Assembly (NCBI GenBank): GCA_903772945.1
Contig: CAICTM010000454.1
Coordinates: 1 to 64,000 of the forward strand
DNA length: 64,000 bases
Direction of reading: 5' to 3'
Source: Seminavis robusta
Lineage: Eukaryota > Bacillariophyta > Bacillariophyceae > Naviculales > Naviculaceae
The notes beneath the pieces were generated by a model. That model was not told the origin of the DNA. It searched no databases and was given only the letters and a program-made list of their open reading frames with translations. Positions 10,772 through 22,700 of this stretch are shown here, piece after piece (position 1 is the stretch's first letter; each line of letters begins with the position of its first letter). The position numbers and the translations under genes were made by a program.

Positions 10772-11187
10772 GCTGTGTAACCTCGGCAGAAAGGTTTCAG
10801 TGTAGAAGCAGATACCCCTATAGCTAGCTAACTAGAAGCAGACACCTCTAGTGCTTAGCTAGTGCTTAACTTGTGCTTAGCTAGCTAGAAGCAAATCCCC
10901 CCTAGCTAGAAGAGATTCCCTAGCAAGCTAGAAGCAGACACCCTAGCTAGCTAGAATACTAGTTATATAGCTTTCGCTGCTTTAGAGTTTTTCCTGGTAG
11001 AAGCAGATCCCCTACTAGATGGATGTAAATTGCTTTAGCTGGTTTGCACCATCCTAGCTAGGATACTTACTTAGTTTTTGCTGACTTATTTGTATTCTAA
11101 CCCTACCCTTATACCTGCAGGGACCACCGTAGCAGGAAAAACAATTAAAGGGGTTGAGGGCTCTGGCAGCAAGACTGCCGAGGTAAA
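10772..11187. repeat. Dispersed 415-bp repeat rich in tagctagc (copy 1)
   Basis: This stretch recurs at 49,821-50,217 in the same orientation, with small insertions and deletions. Both begin at gctgtgtaacctcggcag and end at ggcagcaagactgccgagg. Inside are repeated 'ctagaagcaga' and 'tagctagc' words. Both copies lie on the 3' side of a TPR gene, so they may have spread with the family or be a non-autonomous element. No terminal inverted repeat or coding capacity is seen. Confidence 0.8.
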
Positions 11188-11408
11188 GTTGAAAGAATAC
11201 ATGCAAAATATTTCCATGCAACATTTTCGCTAAACTAATTATGTAGTATCCTTGGTAGGGGGGGGACCTGCTCTACGTACATGCACATCTCTCCTTGCAT
11301 GTATTAGAACCTAAAGCCTTCTTCAAAAATAAAGAAGGTACCTCCACAATTAAACTGTAGTGAAGCACAGCACAGGCCACTCAAAAGCCATCCAGTCAAC
11401 CAACCAGG
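11188..11408. other. 3' flank of the lectin gene
   Basis: Short A/T-rich stretch with a ggggggg run at about 11,260. Probably the 3' untranslated region of the minus-strand lectin gene; no gene seen. Confidence 0.35.
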
Positions 11409-14400
11409 CTAGAAGTGATGCACAAAACTAACCGATTCGAGCAGGTTCTGGGCACCGGACTCCTCCACCATCCTAGAACCTTTCTCCAGACTCAGGCCGT
11501 CATGGAGAAGCTCTCTCTCATCACTTGCCATTTTCATGGGAGCAACAATCACATTGCAAGTATCAGATCCAGACCTGCCCGCAGCATCTGTGGCTGTCAC
11601 TGCAACCTCATAGACACGGCTACCAATGGGACTATCTTGGCAGAAGCCAGCCTTCTGGGTGTTGGAGCAGGTAGCCTGGTTCAAAAAGAGCTTTGGGAAT
11701 GTTTGGGTGGTGTTCTTCATATTGGCGAGGGAGAGGATGGCACTGGGGCCAGTCATGTCCAATTCGTTGCTCTTAATGGACACATCCACATGGACCTCGT
11801 CAGAACAGGAATCTTCTACCTGGAGAAATAACCCAGGATCAAAAAATTCATGCAATTCTTCCACGTAGAGGATCTTCTTGTCCGGCGCAGTTGAAGCCTG
11901 GAAGCCACAGCTAATCACAGGGGGTTTGGTGTCCACACGGACCGAGAATTCTTCAATCTTACCAATAACAGGAGCATCATTGCACCATTGGATAGGAGCA
12001 GCCGATACAACAGCTTGACACTCACTGATTCCCTTGACAGTCACATTCAGCACCAAATCCTTCGCCCCAGCACAGTCATCCACAACTGACAAAGCACCAC
12101 GTACAGAGGCGACTGCCTCATCAGTAGAACTGAAAACCTCGCTTTGAACATGCTTTGTCGCTCCATCATCTTTTAACTTCAGAAGAGATTTGTGGATAAG
12201 CACCGAAGGTGGGACTGGGTGTTGGGTGTTGACAAAGACAGATTAGAGCCAACATGATACCAACCAACACATTGGTTTAAGAGAGATCTTACATTTGTCT
12301 TCTTCACAATTGTCAATGACTCCATCCCCATCTTGGTCATTGCCATCACAACCGGCATTTTGGGCAGTAGAGGGGCTCACATCCATCAAAGCATGCCTGC
12401 CCTCGCACGTCTCTTCGAGGCTTGAAAGCTTTGAAATGATGGTTGTGATGGCAGTAGAAGGGCTCGAATCCATCAGAGCACGCCTGCCCTGGCATGTTTC
12501 TTCGAGGCTTGAAAGCTTTGAAATGATCATGTTGACTTTACCATTGCTGTCATCATCATCATTGCCAAGGAACCCTACCAACGAAGCAACAAGATCACCA
12601 AGACCTTCCAGATTGTTGTCAACCTTGGCCGTAGCTTCGAAGGATGATCGCATGCCCTCATACCTAGAGTCGGCAAGCAAATCACCAAAAAGAAAAATCA
12701 GGAAAATCAAAGCACAGCCCTCTTCTCACCCCTTGACTTACATTCTCTCGTTGTTCTTGTGTTGCACTTGCAGGATTTCCCAGGCCTCAATGGGCCCAAC
12801 ATTGCCAATTTCTGTTGTTTCGGCAATAGAAAACTCCCAAACGTCATAAGCAAAGTTCAGGGCGATCAAAACAATATGAAGAACCAAAAATCCCAAATTC
12901 TGAAGGTGAACAGGAGATGGTAAGTTCAAGATTCTGTCATGTGAGTAGTGCAAGCAATAGGAACTTACCTTAACAGTCACACAACCAATATTCTATATAT
13001 GAGGGTGAGAATAGCCGTGATGAGTTATAACAAGTCAGCCACAAAAAGGACATCCAATGCATGTGCCTACAAAATGTGCTTACAGATGAAATTTCAGAAG
13101 TACATTCAATGTCTGCAGTTAAATCAACAGCGCTTTGAACAAAAGTCCTTGCTAACCCCAGGGCAAACAAAAGACCACCTGAAACTCCAGCATCTTGTAC
13201 CAAGTTCGTTCTCGACCATTCTGGTGTCAAAGCCAAACAATTATGAGTGACAAAAATCACCCTAGGGGTCCCCCCAGTGCATGAGAGACTTGGAGGAAAA
13301 GACTCACTTTTGTCAACATTGAACAGCTCATCCCACTCCGTGGTATCGATGTTGGTGTGGGTGTAGTCGTTGGCATTTGTTTGATAGTTGCTGTCATAGC
13401 CACCACCACCCATTCTGCCAGGATCTACAGCAGGCGATCCTTGAGAATAGAACTCATCCAGAAACCCAAAATCTTTGGTATTGTGAAGCTACATAGAACA
13501 TGCATAAGTCAGAATGACATGTTGGCTGTTCAAGAGCAAGTACAGTCACAATAATACTTGCCTGCTTGATGTTCGCGCACACATCATCGTCATTCTGTAG
13601 GCTCAAAAGGAAACACAGATGAGACAAAGCATCTTGACCAGCTGAGTGCTAGAAAACAACTACAAATCGCACCTTGTAGAGAGGATCATAGCCAAAATAT
13701 TCCCGAGAATCACCGCAATCATCAAAGTCATTTGGATTCTCAACAGCACCTGGTTCTAGGTAGGCTTTGTAGGACAACTTCCCATCATTCTCAGCTCTAG
13801 TCATCTCTTGATCAACACAATCTTTCAAGACTGAGCAATCTGTTGCAGTTGGACACCAGGTACCTAGAGTTGGAGAGAGCAAAGAAGTTTAGCTGCTACC
13901 ATCAATAGACATAAACTTTTCAAGATGCACGCGAACATGTGCACTTGCCACCAACAGCTGAACAACTCTCTTCACTGAGCCCACTGAAAAAGGAAGCCCG
14001 TTCGTTGCAGGTCATTGAGCAGTCAAACTGGCCGGAGAGAAGGAAAAATGTTTAGTCACATAAGCTCGTAAGGCCATCAATCATGAGACTTCCGGAAACT
14101 TAGCATACCTCCCTCCCCCTAGACAAATCAAAGCATTGCCGGTCAGTAAGAGTTTCACAGCTTGACTCTTTTCAAAGCTATGAGACCGAGACTTCTTACC
14201 ATTCACCACCTTTGGAGCAGTGACATGTTTTGGTGAGTAATTGAAACTGAATGAGAATCAGCTATACATGAAGCAACCAATATGTGTGACGTACCAGGGT
14301 TTTGAAATGGTGCATCCAAGCAGCATGTACCAGGGAACTTTTTATGCAAAAGGGGTGGTTAGAGCTGTTGAAAATGCAATCCTAAATGTCCAGAATCACA

Positions 14401-17400
14401 CAAGCTCACCTTATCTCCACCAAGACGATTAACAACACCGTCGACGCCACAGATATAACCCACAGAAGCATCCTTTCCAAAGACGAGGTTGATGCCCCTC
14501 TGAAACACAAATGTGATAAGGATGAGTTGGATAGGAAGGCTTTAGGAGCAGGAACAATTCGAGCGCTTACCTGAACAGAAGCATACTTGCTGCTAATTTT
14601 GTCATTGAACCGATCATACTCCTCTGTTCAGACGAAAAAGAAGCCGTTCATTAGTCACAGCAAACAACAAGACCTCAGAACAATAAATGGCACCATGGGG
14701 CACTCACTCTCACGATCCTCAAAAGCATCGCCACTGTAGGACCTGCCATGGTGTTGGGCAAAGCCTTTGACTATCTGGTAGTGGATGTCATCATTGGACT
14801 CCGCCTCTCCGACAAGCCCCATGTAGAAATCTGAATTGTCATAGTGCTTGCTCGTCAAGGGATATGGGCTCAAATAAGTTTGCCGTAACTTCCTCCTCAG
14901 ATTATCATCGTCATGCTGCAGCCAATTGTCCCAGACCTTTTTGTAGGTCCCCACCTGGCAAGAAGTTTGGGATGTTAGAATGCAACAACTATAACCATCA
15001 ATGCAGCACAATCCAACAAGAATCATACCATGTCATGTTGGACTTCCTCAAGCCCATCGACCACACGACCCTCCTCATACTTGTAGAGTGTCACAGTATC
15101 ATCTTCCCAGGCAGAGAAATGGCTTTTTAGAAGAGAGTGCGTGTGCAACAAATCATGCAGTCCAGTACACCCCTCTACCCTTATCATACCTTTTACCTGA
15201 CCATAATCATCACGACTGTTCTCGGTCTCAATGCCAGTAGGCACAAAGAACGATTCCTCATAGGCACCTGTAGTAACAGATTTGTGGGTGATAGGCAGGT
15301 AAGCCATGGCATTACATGAAACGATGCAATAACAATCAAATCAAAGTCACACCTTCGAACTGAGGCAGGGCTTCTCCATTTCCTCCTTCGATGATGCCAA
15401 AGACAAGGATCTCATACAAAGAAACACGTCTGTCTGGGTTGTTGCATTTGATTCGGAACCTAGCAGCTGTTGACGAGACTGGCAGTAAGTTCATCGTCTT
15501 CACAGTGCCATCATTCGAAACAATTGTGTCACCCCATTCAAAAGGTATTTCCGATCCATGAAATCCAGCCCACAAAGAAAGCTTTGACTGGGGGCATTCT
15601 TCGCCGTTCCTCCACTTCAATTCAATTGCTTTGAGCGGATTGGTTGATTCAACGCCGTCTTCAAATGATTCGAGTTGTATCTTGAAGTCCACGCTGGGGG
15701 GTATCATGTTTGAAAAAAAGTCATTGTAATCCACCTCCATGAAATCCTGGTTATGCCCTGAGTGGCAATTGTTTACAACTATGTCACGATCACTTTGTTT
15801 GTCCAGGCACTTGTTCCTCCCCTCATTCTTGATCCCATGAGTGGCATACTTGGTCCATCGCTGTCTGCTATTGCCACTGTCGCACGTGGCCATGTAAACT
15901 TTGTCATTGCCTCCCTGAGATTTTGCTTCCATGCATTTGCTTTGACTGTCATGCATTGACCTGATCAGTTTGGTGCTTGGTTCATAGTACCACTTCTGGT
16001 TGTTGCCATTATGACAATCGTATGCATGAAGGTAGTCATGGTCACTACCGGTGTGCCAATCCACACAATATTGCTGACCATCGGACCTAATTTTAAGTCT
16101 CATTGGATATCCTTTGGTTCCATCCCTGGACTTCCACCAACCTGAACTACCAGACATACTTCTGTCAAACAGTTTGGACTTGCTGTCCTGGGTTGACCCA
16201 GAAATACCAGAAGTTACGCCTCCAGAACTTCCACCATATTCATCCACACTTGATGCTCCCGTATCAATGCCAACCTCTTGCTCCCTAACAAAGGGAAATG
16301 GGGATTTCCTTGGGTTGGCATTAGAGTTGTATAGCCTCTTGGAGCACGTGAACATTTCCTTGGCAATCTCGTCTGCAGCTTTGAAGCCAACTTTTGTTGC
16401 AATCTGATCCAACTGGACATATGTGTGTCTGGACCGGATAGAGTAAGGGACAAGAGGATTTGTTTAGATTGGCACAAACTGATCAACAGCTCGTTCCCAT
16501 GGCTATATGGTGCTTTAAAGCATAACGTACCCGCCTTGAGCATGACATACATCCCTGGAAGATGGATTGAGAAGCAAGCAAAGCAAATTGAACTTTTATC
16601 ATGATAGCAAGGTACTACTATCGTAGAGTCCAGGAAACCGACTTACGAGATCGTGCCACCTTCCCAGTGTGGAACATCTTGCACCAACAAAACGTGCATT
16701 TAGAAGACATGGTCGGTTAACAAAATCTGAGATTGAGGGTACTCACCTCCAAACTCCACATTTCGAGAGAACAGCCTCAGCGTCCTGTCGCACCATGCAG
16801 GTCGACCAGAACCACGGAAATATGTCCAATCTCTGTTGTTGAGAAGCTGTGTGCGTGCGTTTTGTACGTCGGCATGGTTATAGACTTCGTACACATCTGG
16901 AGCTGCATGGGAAAAATCACAAGAAGGGAATGCAGTCAGGAAGGAAATCAAGTTGAATAAACTGGGTCGACCCGAGCGCGCATACCTTCTGTATGAATGT
17001 AAATGTTGTCATCTATCTTTCCGTTGTTAGGGTCAATCTTTAGATGAATGATGGGGACAGAACAGTGTGAGCTTTCAGGCTGAGCTGCATAGAAAACATG
17101 TGGCATCAATCGACTGTTAGTACTTACATCATCAGAGTAGAAGAAAAGAATCATGTCGTCTTTTCACATTGCGGGGAATCAAGTAGTCGAGTCAGTATTT
17201 GCAAAGCCATGCAAGTCAAGGACAGCTACGATCACCACGATCACCAAAGTCACTTACAAATGGACATTTTGCCAATGCATCCCATCAAGATCTCGCACTG
17301 TTGTGCTTTGGCGTTCTGGGTGTCACTCCAAAGGTGGCGTTGATTCTGGTTCAGGGAGCGAGCCCGCGTTGCGCGAGACTGGATCGGGCCCAAATGACGG

Positions 17401-18636
17401 TTCATACCGTCATGGTCTCCCTTCTGGAAGACGTCGTGCAACTTAGTGAAACGGTCAAAATGGCTTTGAGCACGATGATTCCCCTCAAACCGACTGCGAA
17501 GAATCCGGCGGTGCTTTGAGGTTTCCTTTTCCTTTTGGCGGGACTCAGAAGATGTGGCCTTATTCCAATCCGAGGTGGAAGGCGGGACATCCAAATTGAT
17601 CTCTTGCGACGTTTGCGCCTGAGATGTGTCTTGGAGACCTCGGCGATAAGTGCTCGTGTTATCCGCCATTGACTCGCCTTGATTTTCTTCAATGGGTGTG
17701 CTGGTTGGGAGTGGTTTCTTCTCTGTCTGTTCCGTCTCGTTCGACCCTCTCGAGGAACCCTCCAAGTAACTAATCATCTGAATACGCAAGGAGAATCAAA
17801 ACATAGAGTAAGTTCACTGAATATCTAATCAATCATGTGCAAAACCAAGGAAGAAATCCATCACGGTTGCATGTGCCAGTTTGCCTCACCTTAGGAAACA
17901 ATTTCAACGCCCTATTGATTTGAGCCATCGCGGACTGATAGTTTATCTGCAGCTGAGCTGACCAGCCATTGGACTCCTCAGTAGTTTTCTGTTCTTGTAG
18001 GTCGGCAAACATGGCCAGTGATTTCACTTTGGCTTCTTCCACCAAGGCGGCACTGCCGCGGATGGCATTTGCAGTGGCCCTTGCCACGTCCGATTTGTCC
18101 CCGTTGATCCGGGCGTCAGCAACCTGGTTCTTGAGTGTATCCAGAGAGGCTACTGCCCTCAACTGAAAGGACTCGATTGAATTAGCATGAGCAACGAGAC
18201 CGGTGGCATCCTCTTTATCGGTGTTGGTAAGAGTCGCATCAGGGTTAGGGTCCGTGTCGGTACTAGTTGCAGTGGAGGCAAAGGCAGAGCCAAGATCTTG
18301 TTCATCACTGAGAGTAGCTTTGGCAGGCTTGGCAGTGTCATGAGCAGCTTGATCATCTTCAAGTTCATGTTGGTCTTCACCTTGGCCTTGTTCCAGATTG
18401 GTATCATAGATGGCGTCCACGTCCACGTTGGAATCCAAAATGGTGTCTTCGGATCCATCAGCAAGAGCAACCATGTCTTGGTGATCAGGAGTGGTAGTGG
18501 CACCAGTGTTAGTGGTACCAGTAGTAGAACCCGCACCAGTGGGTACAGGCTGGACATCTTGAGCCTTGGTAAGGTTCTCGACCGAGAGAGAGAGTCCGAG
18601 CAGAACGGTCAGGATCGTCTTGGCATTGATCTTCAT
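11409..18636 (-). CDS. Large secreted ricin-B-lectin protein, about 20 exons
   Basis: Inferred as one multi-exon gene. Exon 1 (18,636-17,890) begins with a signal peptide (MKINAKTILTVLLGLSLS) and an acidic Thr-rich stretch. Further exons read at about 17,777-17,258, 17,159-17,128, 17,079-16,986, 16,902-16,747, 16,677-16,647, 16,554-16,531, 16,428-15,353 and 15,266-15,197; their phases join cleanly. Smaller Cys-containing exons follow to the last one (about 12,200-11,409). The 16.4-15.4 kb exon holds a ricin-type beta-trefoil with QKW and QRW motifs. Near 12,300-12,370 is a Ca-binding-like CDGNDQDGDGVIDNCEED, and the last exon has an HYR-like VTATDAAGRSGSDTC. A secreted or cell-surface carbohydrate-binding role is likely. 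The exact count and ends of exons between 15.1 and 12.2 kb are uncertain, and two genes rather than one cannot be excluded. Confidence 0.65.
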
Positions 18637-18755
18637 CTTGAGGATTTCTTTTTCTGGTTTTTCTTTTTTTAGTTTTTTGTTTGTTTTATTTTGGATCCTC
18701 CCAACTCAATCACAACTTCCTTTGAGATCAATCGACACGATACAATCTCGACCAC

Positions 18756-18842
18756 ACGATAAACAGCAACGGCAAGAACAACAGCAACGGCAACGGCAAC
18801 AGCAACAGCAACGGCAAGATAAACAGCAGCAAGAGCAACAAT
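18756..18842. repeat. CAACGG/CAACAG/CAAGAG hexamer repeat
   Basis: Imperfect CAA-based short repeat in the upstream region of the lectin gene. One plus-strand frame would read poly-Gln/Arg, but no gene is supported there; it probably lies in the promoter or 5' untranslated region of the minus-strand gene. Confidence 0.7.
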
Positions 18843-19126
18843 CAGTCAACCTAAGCTCTGTTTCAAGGCAACAGTATCGGTATCAGTATGGTATTGCTTG
18901 TCTTTGTCTTCAATCTCCTGTTGATGGTATCAGAATACAAACAACAAAAGAGTGGGAACTTCAGATTGTGGGGGCTCTGGTGCTCGACTGCTATCTTGAC
19001 CACCCTTCCAGCCGCGATGCCGCCATTCTGCGAAAGATACCTGCACGATGCCCCGCCCCACAGGGTCGTTGGGTATTGACATGGGGCTTGACTGAGTTAA
19101 TCGCATTAGAAGCCAATTTCGAAGTC

Positions 19127-19349
19127 GGCTGATAAACTTATCAACCGTTTTCGATCGGCTGATAAATCCCTATGGGGAACGGCTCCTTATCAGCCAGATT
19201 CGCCATTTATCAACCGATTTCGAAATCGGCTGATAAATCCCATAACCGGCTGATAAATCTACGAAACTGGCTGATAAAGTTATAAGACAGTTTGGATTCG
19301 GCTGATAAAGCTTTGAATGGGCCTGATAAATCCAAATCTGGCTGATAAC
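19127..19349. repeat. Cluster of GGCTGATAAA motifs in both orientations
   Basis: Eight plus-strand copies of GGCTGATAA or close forms begin near 19,127, 19,157, 19,229, 19,249, 19,269, 19,300, 19,320 and 19,340. Three inverted forms (TTATCARCC) begin near 19,138, 19,187 and 19,207. Spacing is 20-72 bases. Two pairs form near-perfect hairpins, the best at about 19,207-19,238 with 14 of 15 arm bases paired around a CG centre. Each copy holds TGATAA, the core recognised by GATA-type zinc fingers. The cluster lies between the lectin gene promoter and the 3' end of the DUF229 gene. A regulatory array or a decayed minisatellite are both possible. Confidence 0.8.
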
Positions 19350-19739
19350 CATAAGTTATTGGTCGTGTGTGAGTATTTAACCTCCTTACCCAACGACCCA
19401 GCAAAGATACCATTCTGCGAAAGATACCTACAATAGGGTAGGAGTCATGGGAAACTGCACAGATGCTGGCAAGGGGTTCCCGAGCTTTGTTACAAAACTA
19501 CGGTATGGATGAGGTTTTGGTCCATCGTGGGAGAAGATCGATGTGGGTGTCGCTTTCCACGACGTGGAATCCCCCATCCGAAACCCAAGCGGAATCGAAT
19601 CTGGTGTTGCAGTTGCTCCGCTCTGGTATGTGGATGTAATCACCAGCTTTCTCCTGAGCTAAAAAGCAGAAAGATATTGGCATGCAATGAACGGAGTTGA
19701 TTGTCGTTTGGAAGACTGCCAACACTCCATCAATCCCCA

Positions 19740-22700
19740 TCAATCCAATGGCGGGATGGGCACTTGAAAGGACGTGCAGAGATGCGCCAAATTCAAGACA
19801 CGATTCGTGAACTGCGGCAAAGTTCGCTGACAGTTCTGTTCTTGAAGCCCTATTTGTCCTTGAAACTTTTGACACTTGCCCGTGGTAATGGCAAAGCAAA
19901 ATTTGTGAGAAATCGTAGCACCGCCCTTGTTGAACACGTACGTTCGATCCAGTTTCTTGTCTTCCTCGGTAAAACAGGCAACATCAGTGATACACCCATT
20001 CTTCATGAGATGTGTCCACTGTCCGTTAGGTCCGAAATAGACAACATCATCTACCAGCGAATTCATGGCAGTGGTCGTCAGTAGCACTCCACAAGGACTC
20101 TTCTCGACAAGATCAATGTTATCGCGCCTGCAGAGACTACTGCCATGGAGGACATCGCAATTGACATCCGTTTCGCCCAAATCTCCTGGACGGATCACAG
20201 GGACCAAGTTCTCTGGTACACTCTTGCAAGAGTCTCCTCTGTAGTGTGTAATAGTCTGGTGAGGGTATCGCTTCTTCAAAAGCTCCACTACCGGTAGCTG
20301 GTACGGTCGATCAAACTTGTCAAAAATGTGAAGGTCGACGTGGGGAGATGCCGCCAAAAAGGTGGCACTCCCGTGGCCAGCGCCAAAGCCAGTCTCGCAA
20401 AGGACTAGGCGTTTACCAGCGCTCTTCATCTTGAAATCAGCCAATAGACCGACCAAAGAAGTGATGAGGGCTGTTTGTCGCGGGTAGAGGAAGATGCCAC
20501 CGGATACCCGGGATTTGGGATACTTGGAAACTTGCTTGTCGATCTCACTCCATTTTTGTTGCAAAGACGAGCTGACTCGCTGTGTGGTATCTGTAATGTT
20601 GTTGGCATGGCAAAAGCTGTCCTCTTCAATCTTGCGGGAAATGAACCGAGAACGGACGTTGGCACTCAAACTGTATCGAAAGTCTTCTGCATGGGACGGG
20701 CACAGATAGTCTTGATGAGTCTCGGCCAAGTTGCACGTCCCAAAGTTCGGAGCAGCAAAGGTCCTCTCGTCTTCATATATACAATAATCACTCGAGACCT
20801 TTGCATCGGCGCATGTACGCGACTTTGGAATTTCGTCATTCAAGATATCAATCATCCATTCGGAGGGCTTGGGCATGATCCCTGGCTCGTTTTGGACCAT
20901 TAGATTGGTCAATGTCCGGTACAAGTCGGGCCCCGTCACCAATCTTTGTTGGTTCTCATGCAAACTTTCTAATGAAAAGTTTGCAAAGCTCCTTGGGACG
21001 ATGATCTCTGTCCATGGCCGCAGAGCTTCTACTTGCGTTGAGTAGTCCAAGTTGTTGGGAGGGCCTTGCATGCCGTGATCACTCCGTACAACGAAGATTG
21101 TGTCTTTGGCGTCCTGGCTCTCCAGCATACTCTCCACGAACGATGCCAAATTAGCGTCGTATTCCTCTGCAGCAAGTGTCATACTGAATGATATACCGGT
21201 GAGGACAGAGAAGAGAAAATAAACTTTTGCTGAACGCATGGTTATGGCCAAGACTTACACTGGGTACTTTGCATAAACATGAGCCGCCAAAGCATTCAAG
21301 TACGCAAGCTTGGGAATATCAGGATAGACCTCCCACATGGATTTGAGGTAGCTGAGGGAGACATTTGCTTTTGGAAAGCTTCCCTCTCCATCAATACCTA
21401 GAACGTTTGGATCTGTGGCTCCCACATACCTCCAAAGCGGGCCCGAAACCTTTCCGCCCTTCCGCGTGATTTGCCGTTCGGTTATGCGACAAAACAGTTC
21501 ATGGGGGAGAATGTCCGCCTTGAGAGGGAAGATGTTGTTTTCTTTGTTTTAAAGAGGACAGAAATGGCAAGCATCTTTTAGTCGTTTTGAATCACGACAG
21601 CAAAAGGCAATATCGTGGCAACTAAAATAGAACTCACGTGCAGTCCATGGACTTTTATCAAAGCAAAACTCCTCTGCAAATAGGGTCACATAGCCAGCTC
21701 GTTCGGCAATGTCAAAGATCCAAGGTGAGCGCTTGGGTGACGACCCAACCTGCTCACTACCCTCAATGTCGGACACCCGACACCACGTTGTTGAATCTCT
21801 AAACTGGTTTGTTTGTTCCATCCCAAAAGCCAAATGAGTATCGTCATAGCAGATTGTGCGACTTGTACCTCCAACGGTCGTTTTTGACGTCTTTTCACAG
21901 TCCTCCGTGGGACCTGTGGTGACCATGCAACCTCCAAAGGTGCTAATCTGGTTCGGTATGGAGTTGGGGCCTCCAAAAGGACTGAACTCTTGTAGATCTG
22001 CAGAGCACCACTTGGAGCTTCCACAGTCAAAAGAAGCCCTTCCGGTTGTCCCATCGATAGTCTTGCGAATCCGGAATCGTTCCAGAAGCTCTCTCGTTTT
22101 TGGCAAATGCCGATCTGCATATGCCGAAGACACCGAATCTACCTCGATAAACATAATGCTGGGACGCCGGCGAGCCATACCGCTCTTCTGGGACCTTTGG
22201 ACGGCAGGTCGTTCCACAATCGAAGGGTTACGATGCACTTGCACCTGGACACTGGTTGTGGTATTGTGACAGTCGACAATGGCAAATGTCTCTTCCAAAG
22301 ACCAGTTTCGTTGCAGCGATTTGTCTCGGAATCGGGATCCACTACTACGTGCGGACCACGGGTGCTCGGAACAGCGTTTCCATTGGCGGCGATTGGTGGC
22401 ACACATGCATTCCGTACCACGAAGAAAGGCTTGAGTTGTATTCAGAGCTTCCGCGTCGATGGGTGGTGCTTCCAATGACATCTTGTTCTGCTTGGGAATG
22501 TCGGAGTAGAACGAGAGTGCCGAAGCGGGACTTGGTACCATTCTCTCTGCCAAGGATAGAGCGCCCCGATCGGTAGTTGTCGTTCGAAAGAGCCTACACG
22601 CGTCTTCTGGAATCAAAGGAGTAGTCTCACAGGTTTGCCCTGATGATGGTAACTCTTCCAGCAAACTCGAACCTTGGAGCTTTGGAGACGAGTCCTTCGT

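Noticed and set aside
18566-19132. Gln-rich 188-residue frame on the plus strand
   Set aside because: It reads through the promoter repeat and across the antisense start of the lectin gene; the poly-Gln comes from a short repeat.
19127-19349. CRISPR-like array
   Set aside because: The repeat word is only about 10 bases, occurs in both orientations with irregular spacing, and the host is a eukaryote.
19498-19899. 133-residue minus-strand frame below the methyltransferase-like end
   Set aside because: It overlaps the end of the DUF229 gene in another frame and shows no independent signature; an extra 3' exon remains possible but unsupported.
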